The translations under genes and the position numbers were made by a program. From Maricaulis sp963975345 (GTDB taxonomy: Bacteria; Pseudomonadota; Alphaproteobacteria; Caulobacterales; Maricaulaceae), in NCBI RefSeq assembly GCF_963975345.1, contig NZ_CAXBGE010000012.1, positions 1-64,000 of the forward strand: a DNA stretch of 64,000 nucleotides. The letters run 5' to 3'. Of the stretch, positions 59,920-64,000 are shown piece after piece (position 1 is the first letter of the stretch; the number at the start of each line of letters is the position of its first letter). The notes under the pieces were generated by a model. The model worked only from the letters and a program-made list of their open reading frames with translations, was not told where the DNA came from and did no database searches.

Positions 59920-60018
59920 ATGGGGGCGCAAGACGGGCTGACCGCGCAGGAGGCAGGCACAGGGCAAAGCCTGGTTCCAGGCCGCCGTGGCCGGCCCAGG
60001 CGGAACGCGCCAGGGTGA
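59920..60018 (+). pseudogene. RAYT (REP-associated transposase) C-terminal remnant 1
   Basis: In frame from ATG 59920 it reads MGAQDGLTAQEAGTG then QSLVPGRRGRPRRNAPG and stop. TG-x-L-x-PGRRGRPRR is the end expected of Y1-type RAYT transposases. It matches the second remnant at 60618-60716 over its whole 33 codons. No catalytic domain is upstream. GCGCGCTAA and a REP arm follow. Confidence 0.6.
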
Positions 60019-60031
60019 GGCGCGCTAATTA

Positions 60032-60049
60032 GTGAGTGTCCCCGTTTTT
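60032..60049. repeat. REP arm shared with the 39.3-kb inverted repeat
   Basis: GTGAGTGTCCCCGTTTTT is identical over 18 bases to 39374-39391. It borders the RHS fragment exactly on its left. Confidence 0.75.
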
Positions 60050-60053
60050 CGCA

Positions 60054-60239
60054 GGCATAGGCATCATTGGAGACGTTGCGCGTGGCGATCTGACCGGCCG
60101 GATTATAGGTAAAGCTGGTGGTCAGATCGCTGGTCGTGCCGGGCAGGTTGTGCGCCAGCGTCTGCAAGCGCGTGACGCTGTTGAACGCATAGCTCGTGGT
60201 GACGCCAGTACCGCGCGTGATCGAGGTGCGGCGGCCCTG
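60054..60239 (-). pseudogene. Displaced RHS-repeat core fragment (62 codons)
   Basis: On the minus strand it reads QGRRTSITRGTGVTTSYAFN and continues through SFTYNPAGQIATRN to NDAYA. It aligns without gaps, residue for residue, to 62 residues of the full RHS protein encoded at 62564-62749 (QGRRTSITRGNGVTT, YNPAGQITSRTASNDAFA). An in-frame TAA immediately precedes it and REP-type sequence lies just beyond it on both sides, so it is a dead fragment, probably from an older RHS end. Confidence 0.85.
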
Positions 60240-60247
60240 TTAATGCG

Positions 60248-60607
60248 TGCCTGTCACCATTTATTTATGGGAACTTTCCACAAAACCCCCAATCTGAGCA
60301 TGCCTCAAGCTGCCGTTTCCGCGTCTGCGACCATCCACGCGCGTAAAGAGAGTCGCACCAGCTTGCACCAACCCTCCGGGCGCTGGAGCTCCGCAAGCGC
60401 CGATTGCTGCCGGAACGATTTCTTCGGGTAAATGGTGACAGGCACCATTTGTGGAAGGTCAGTCACCCAAAAGTAGAACCTGTATCAGGGTCACGGCTAA
60501 TGCAGCGTTGAAATAGGTGCCTGTCACCATTTATTTTGGGGTGCGGAAATTGTGGATGTCCCCGGTTTACGTTTTTTCGTTTCATAGTGGGTGCCTGTCA
60601 CCATTTA
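60248..60607. repeat. Array of four REP cores
   Basis: The 17-base core GTGCCTGTCACCATTTA occurs at 60248-60264, inverted at 60431-60447, and again at 60517-60533 and 60591-60607. The copy at 60432-60452 is itself palindromic (AAATGGTG-ACAGG-CACCATTT). This sequence class is typical of RAYT-associated REPs. Spacers between cores are not recognised, except that one reads on the minus strand as a possible protein end. Confidence 0.8.
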
Positions 60608-60617
60608 TTATTTATTC

Positions 60618-60716
60618 TTGGGGGCGCCGGACTGGTTGGACGCACTGGAGGCGAGCACGGGGCAAACCCCGACTCCGGGGCGCCGTGGCCGACCCAGGCG
60701 GGATGCGAAAGGGTGA
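60618..60716 (+). pseudogene. RAYT C-terminal remnant 2
   Basis: It reads LGAPDWLDALEASTG then QTPTPGRRGRPRRDAKG and stop, a closer match to a RAYT end than remnant 1. It lies directly after the fourth REP core. The sequence GCGCGCTAA and a GTGTCCCCG-type REP half follow, as after remnant 1. Confidence 0.65.
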
Positions 60717-60770
60717 GGCGCGCTAAATGGTGTGTCCCCGATTTTTCACCTTCTAATTCTTTACCAACCT

Positions 60771-61286
60771 TTACTGCGTCGATTCACTCAATTTTGCGGT
60801 CGCCTTCGTCCGAATATATATAAATGGATAGGTAATCGGTGCTACCATTACCATTACGAAACAAATGATCTGATCTATTAAAGGGTTAGTGAGCCTTACA
60901 ATTTCATTTAACAATAGACGTCTACTGGAAATCCAAACCAAATAGAAAGTAACGAAGGGGCCGAAAATTTTTGCTTTCTCGTGGATATTTGTCGCCAAGC
61001 CACCATAGGAAACTGAGCTAAAGGCACCAACAAGGACGATAAATGTAAATGAGGCGAGGGACACAATTTCCAATAGCGAAATTATCGGCCCGAAATCGAC
61101 CTTGGCCCTCCATCTAATCATCAAATATGGGATCAAAATTAATGTCGACGTCATGACCACTTTAGATGTGGCGCTAAGTGCCCGATCAAGAAGAACATCG
61201 CTGGACGTGCTGACATCCCCGCCAGCAAAGAAAGCTGCCACAATGAAAACATAGAAAGTTACAGGGTGCGTTAGCATTCTTCTCAT
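60771..61286 (-). CDS. AT-rich four-helix membrane protein coupled to the RHS gene (candidate immunity protein)
   Basis: 171 residues, not recognised. About four membrane helices: FYVFIVAAFFAGG, VVMTSTLILIPYLMIRW, LASFTFIVLVGAFSSV and a C-terminal pair around ICFVMVMVAPITYPFIYI. ATG 61286 overlaps the RHS stop (ATGA), so translation is coupled. The TTG at 61301 is rejected. Its base composition is clearly more AT-rich than the rest of the window, typical of horizontally moved RHS tip/immunity cassettes. Immunity to the RHS tip is inferred from position only. Confidence 0.7.
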   Translation of the reverse strand: MRRMLTHPVTFYVFIVAAFFAGGDVSTSSDVLLDRALSATSKVVMTSTLILIPYLMIRWRAKVDFGPIISLLEIVSLASFTFIVLVGAFSSVSYGGLATNIHEKAKIFGPFVTFYLVWISSRRLLLNEIVRLTNPLIDQIICFVMVMVAPITYPFIYIRTKATAKLSESTQ

Positions 61287-64000
61287 TCCGAGGCTCCACA
61301 ATCATACGTTAGACTAACGCTAACACCGAAACCTAGCGCAGCGGCAAAACTAACATTTGGGGCAACGCTGTTTGAGGTTACCCACGGCGCGCCATCCAGT
61401 GGACCACGTGGCGCGAGCGCACTCGGTCCTGTGTACATCCTCTGCTCCATTGCAGGAACCCCAGCCCGCAGCAAGAAGTCCACGGCATCTGTTGGCATTG
61501 GTGCGCTAACCGACCTGGAAGTTGTACGTGTGCCCAAGTCGAGAAAATCAACACCACTAATGCCGAACGACGCGGATGCTCCTTGCGTATATGAAGCAGT
61601 GCTCGAAGCCAAATCGGCCCGGTAAGTACCCGCGTCAAAAAGACCTCCAAGAGCGAGACCTTCATAATTTCCTTGGAGCGCAATTTGAGCCCCCAGCGAA
61701 AACTCGAACTTGGTTTGGTAGCAATTGGTTTGATCGTCGCTATCTCGCGCCCCACGGCTGTTGCCATTATTCTCGCGAGGAAAGCTCCCACGATCACCTC
61801 GGCCAGATCTGACCCATAGACTACCCATAAACGAACCCCAACTCCAACGACCTCCTGTCACAGTGAAACAGCCGCCGATACCGTCGCATACATCGAGCCC
61901 CATCGGATCCACCAAATTCACAGGATCCCCACCCACATAAGCATAGATATTCATGCCCCCAGCCTGACCGATCGGATCGGTCTGCATGAACCGCCCAAGC
62001 CGGGGATTATAGGCGCGGTTCTTGTAGTGATAAAGGCCGGTCTCTTCCAGCCAGACCTGGCCGGTATAGCCATAGCGGCCACTATTGGAGGCGCCGGGCA
62101 TGCCGTATTCGTCATAGGTATTCGTATTGGCGGCGTCCCCGAACTGATTGGTGCGCGCCACAATTGACCCCCGCTCGTCGGCGATCAGCCAGAGCCGCAT
62201 GCTGGTCCCGGAGCCGGCATATTCCACCAGCGGTTCGTCGGTGCCAGGGCCATGAACATAACGGCGTTGCAGCACGTGACTGCTATTGTATTCGGCGATC
62301 ATATCGACGCCGTCATACTGAAAACGCACGTCCGGCGCCGTGCCGGTCAGCTGCACCAAACGGCCGAGCGGATCATAGCTCAGTGTCACCCCGCCGGAGA
62401 CCGAGGTCAGCCGGTTGAGATAATCATAGCCGAAAGTGCGGACGCCATCGCCGGTCATATTGCCGCGACCGTCATAGGTCGGCGCGCTTTGGCCGGTAAC
62501 GCTCGTGATCTGATTGAGGCCATTGGTGCCGTAGAGTAGATCCAGATTGACATGCCCGGTCCAGGCGAAGGCGTCATTGGACGCGGTCCGGCTGGTGATC
62601 TGACCGGCCGGGTTATAGGCATAGGTCACCGTCAGATCGTCACTGGTTCCAGTCAGATTCTGTGTCAGGCTTGCGAGCCGCGAAGCGGAATCGAAAGTAT
62701 AATTGGTGGTGACGCCATTGCCGCGCGTAATTGAAGTGCGACGGCCCTGATTGTCATAGCTGTAGGTCGCCAACACCCCATAGCCGGACGAGGCACCATT
62801 TTCACGGACCGCCGTGACGGCGCCAGCCGTATTATGGTCGTATTTGACGTAGAAGCCGTCGGGCCAGGTGATCCGGGAGCGGTGTCCTGCTGCGTCATAT
62901 TGATAGGACACCGCGCCATCACCGCCAGTCTGTTGAGTGAGGCGCCCCAGAGCATCATAGCTATTGCTGATCGATTGGGAGCTGGTAGCGACACTCAAAA
63001 CCCGACCCAGCAGATCATAGGTGTAGTCCGTGTCGATCGTGGTACCGGGTGCGTTGACCTGGGTGACGCGGCCAAGATTGTCATAGGTGTAGAAGAATTG
63101 CTGGTCGCTCCGCACCCGCCGATTGGCGAGACGGCCATAGACATCATAGGTATAGATCTCGTCATCACTGCCCGTATTGGTGCCCGGCGTGGTCGGGCTG
63201 GGGTATTCAATCGAGGCGAGCCGGTCGAAACCGTCGCGCAGATACTGGGTGCGATTGCCTTCGCCATCGGTCAGGCTGACCAGCTGGCCATTATTGCTGT
63301 AGGCGCGCGTTGCCTCAACGATGGCGCCCGCCGTGGCATAGCCGCTGGTCGTGGTCGCGACCCGACCAACCGCATCATAAGTGTTGCGGGTGATCCGGTC
63401 CGGCCCGTAGGAGCCGGTTGTGGCCAGTGTGCAGGCCGAGCTGGGCGGTGAGGCCCAGTTGGCGGCATTCATCCTTTGGGCGACGCAATCAATCCGTCCC
63501 GCATTGTCGTAAGAATACTGGATCATCGCCTGCACCGAACTGGCTCCGGTGATCAGCCGCGCCTGGGTGGCACGTCCGCCGGCGTTGTAAACGACCTCCT
63601 GCCGGTCGATCAGGCTGAAGGCGGACCACGCCGCATCAGACTGGCTGGTCACCGTGCCAAACTCGACCTTGGTGGGCAGGCCATCGGAATTATAGGTGGT
63701 GCGCTGGGCGGGGTACAGCAAGGCGCCGGCGCCGTCCGGATCGGGCCCGACCTGGCCGATCAATTGACGCCCATTGTCATAGCGATAGCGCGTCGTATCG
63801 GCGGTGCCCGCAAGTGGGCCATCGACCGTCAGCAGATTGCTGACATGGTCATAGGTCATCGTCGTGGTTGTCACCAAAGTTGTGTTGCCAGCTTGGGCGG
63901 TTGCCGTGACGGGCAGGAGATTATTGGCGACACCGGTCGCGCCATAGGTGACGATTGTGAGCTGCTCATTGGTCGTGCCGATACAGCCCGCCGTCGCCGT
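61283..64000 (-). CDS. RHS-repeat protein with variable C-terminal tip, 5' end outside window
   Basis: Open without a stop to the right edge (visible part about 905 residues). The first visible residues are TATAGCIGTTNEQLTIVTYG. Many YD/RHS repeats occur, such as YRYDNGRQLIGQVGPDPDG, TYDNLGRVTQVNAPG and YDALGRLTQQTGGDGAVSYQ. They end in the RHS core terminus ETGLYHYKNRAYNPRLGRFM then QTDPIGQAGGMNIYAYVGGD and VNLVDPMGLD. RHS proteins form a hollow shell that carries a C-terminal toxin. Here the last ~200 residues (after 61891) are not core. They are Gly/Ser-rich, beta-prone and AT-richer, and show no nuclease motif I recognise, so toxin activity is unproven. Confidence 0.92.
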   Translation of the reverse strand, partial: TATAGCIGTTNEQLTIVTYGATGVANNLLPVTATAQAGNTTLVTTTTMTYDHVSNLLTVDGPLAGTADTTRYRYDNGRQLIGQVGPDPDGAGALLYPAQRTTYNSDGLPTKVEFGTVTSQSDAAWSAFSLIDRQEVVYNAGGRATQARLITGASSVQAMIQYSYDNAGRIDCVAQRMNAANWASPPSSACTLATTGSYGPDRITRNTYDAVGRVATTTSGYATAGAIVEATRAYSNNGQLVSLTDGEGNRTQYLRDGFDRLASIEYPSPTTPGTNTGSDDEIYTYDVYGRLANRRVRSDQQFFYTYDNLGRVTQVNAPGTTIDTDYTYDLLGRVLSVATSSQSISNSYDALGRLTQQTGGDGAVSYQYDAAGHRSRITWPDGFYVKYDHNTAGAVTAVRENGASSGYGVLATYSYDNQGRRTSITRGNGVTTNYTFDSASRLASLTQNLTGTSDDLTVTYAYNPAGQITSRTASNDAFAWTGHVNLDLLYGTNGLNQITSVTGQSAPTYDGRGNMTGDGVRTFGYDYLNRLTSVSGGVTLSYDPLGRLVQLTGTAPDVRFQYDGVDMIAEYNSSHVLQRRYVHGPGTDEPLVEYAGSGTSMRLWLIADERGSIVARTNQFGDAANTNTYDEYGMPGASNSGRYGYTGQVWLEETGLYHYKNRAYNPRLGRFMQTDPIGQAGGMNIYAYVGGDPVNLVDPMGLDVCDGIGGCFTVTGGRWSWGSFMGSLWVRSGRGDRGSFPRENNGNSRGARDSDDQTNCYQTKFEFSLGAQIALQGNYEGLALGGLFDAGTYRADLASSTASYTQGASASFGISGVDFLDLGTRTTSRSVSAPMPTDAVDFLLRAGVPAMEQRMYTGPSALAPRGPLDGAPWVTSNSVAPNVSFAAALGFGVSVSLTYDCGASE

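Noticed and set aside
60305..60422. Minus-strand frame ending QRPEGWCKLVRLSLRAW... between REP cores
   Set aside because: Looks like a protein C-terminus but matches nothing I know; too short and without start.
60248..60607. Regularly repeated short sequences as a CRISPR array
   Set aside because: Cores occur in both orientations with irregular spacing and palindromic REP character; no cas genes.

Overview
The window is chromosomal DNA of a GC-rich alphaproteobacterium. The best guess is the Maricaulales/Hyphomonadales/Caulobacterales group. This rests on family content (a GTA-type head gene cluster, two DUF2336 proteins, DUF6456, DUF5330, DUF1491, a DivJ/PleC-like kinase, a TonB2-type uptake operon) and not on any rRNA or marker comparison. 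Genes are dense, on both strands, often with 4-base ATGA overlaps.

Region 1 (1-9.5 kb): the head half of an RcGTA-like gene transfer agent cluster on the minus strand. In transcription order it holds a small-terminase-like protein, large terminase, portal, a small coiled-coil protein, prohead protease, HK97-type capsid, head-tail connector and a DUF3168 tail-completion protein. It is interrupted by plus-strand membrane protein genes, two of them tandem paralogues with identical 5' ends. It also contains six copies of a ~100 bp palindromic repeat. A small GIY-YIG nuclease gene sits between two of these repeats.

Region 2 (9.5-29.3 kb): mostly core or regulatory genes. They include a YcgN-type protein, a bifunctional class A PBP, a bacterial Nav-type channel (filter TLEGWA), a GGDEF-EAL protein, DUF2336, an MscS channel with prfC, DUF1491, an orphan BcsB-like protein, a DivJ/PleC-like kinase, SufE, and a DUF6456 + DnaA-domain-IV pair.

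Region 3 (29.4-37.1 kb): one long minus-strand operon for a monovalent cation/proton antiporter complex (E-F-G-A'-B-C-D-D-x-D). It has three separate D-like subunits, a free-standing MrpA C-terminal module and an unknown 101-residue subunit.

Region 4 (37.3-45.4 kb): DUF2336, Rnk, then a small accessory patch (39.2-40.75 kb). The patch holds a REP-type inverted repeat, an unusual ribbon-helix-helix membrane protein and an IS6 transposase remnant. DoxX, MFS, msrB and a lipoprotein S9 peptidase follow.

Region 5 (45.4-52.3 kb): a TonB2/Ttp-type energy-transducing operon (DUF3450, ExbB with periplasmic N-domain, ExbB, two ExbD, TonB, TPR protein), plus a second TonB behind a terminator.

Region 6 (52.3-64 kb): tRNA-Gln(TTG), tRNA-Pro(CGG), sppA, DUF3667, an oligopeptide-binding lipoprotein and two tandem paralogous secreted proteins. 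The last part is an RHS locus cut by the window edge. The RHS protein ends in a non-core ~200-residue tip, and an AT-rich four-helix membrane protein follows with an ATGA overlap. Downstream is a ~1 kb graveyard holding a displaced 62-codon RHS core fragment, two RAYT-transposase-like 3' ends and four copies of a REP core. This RHS tip plus partner plus relic is the most interesting accessory system here.
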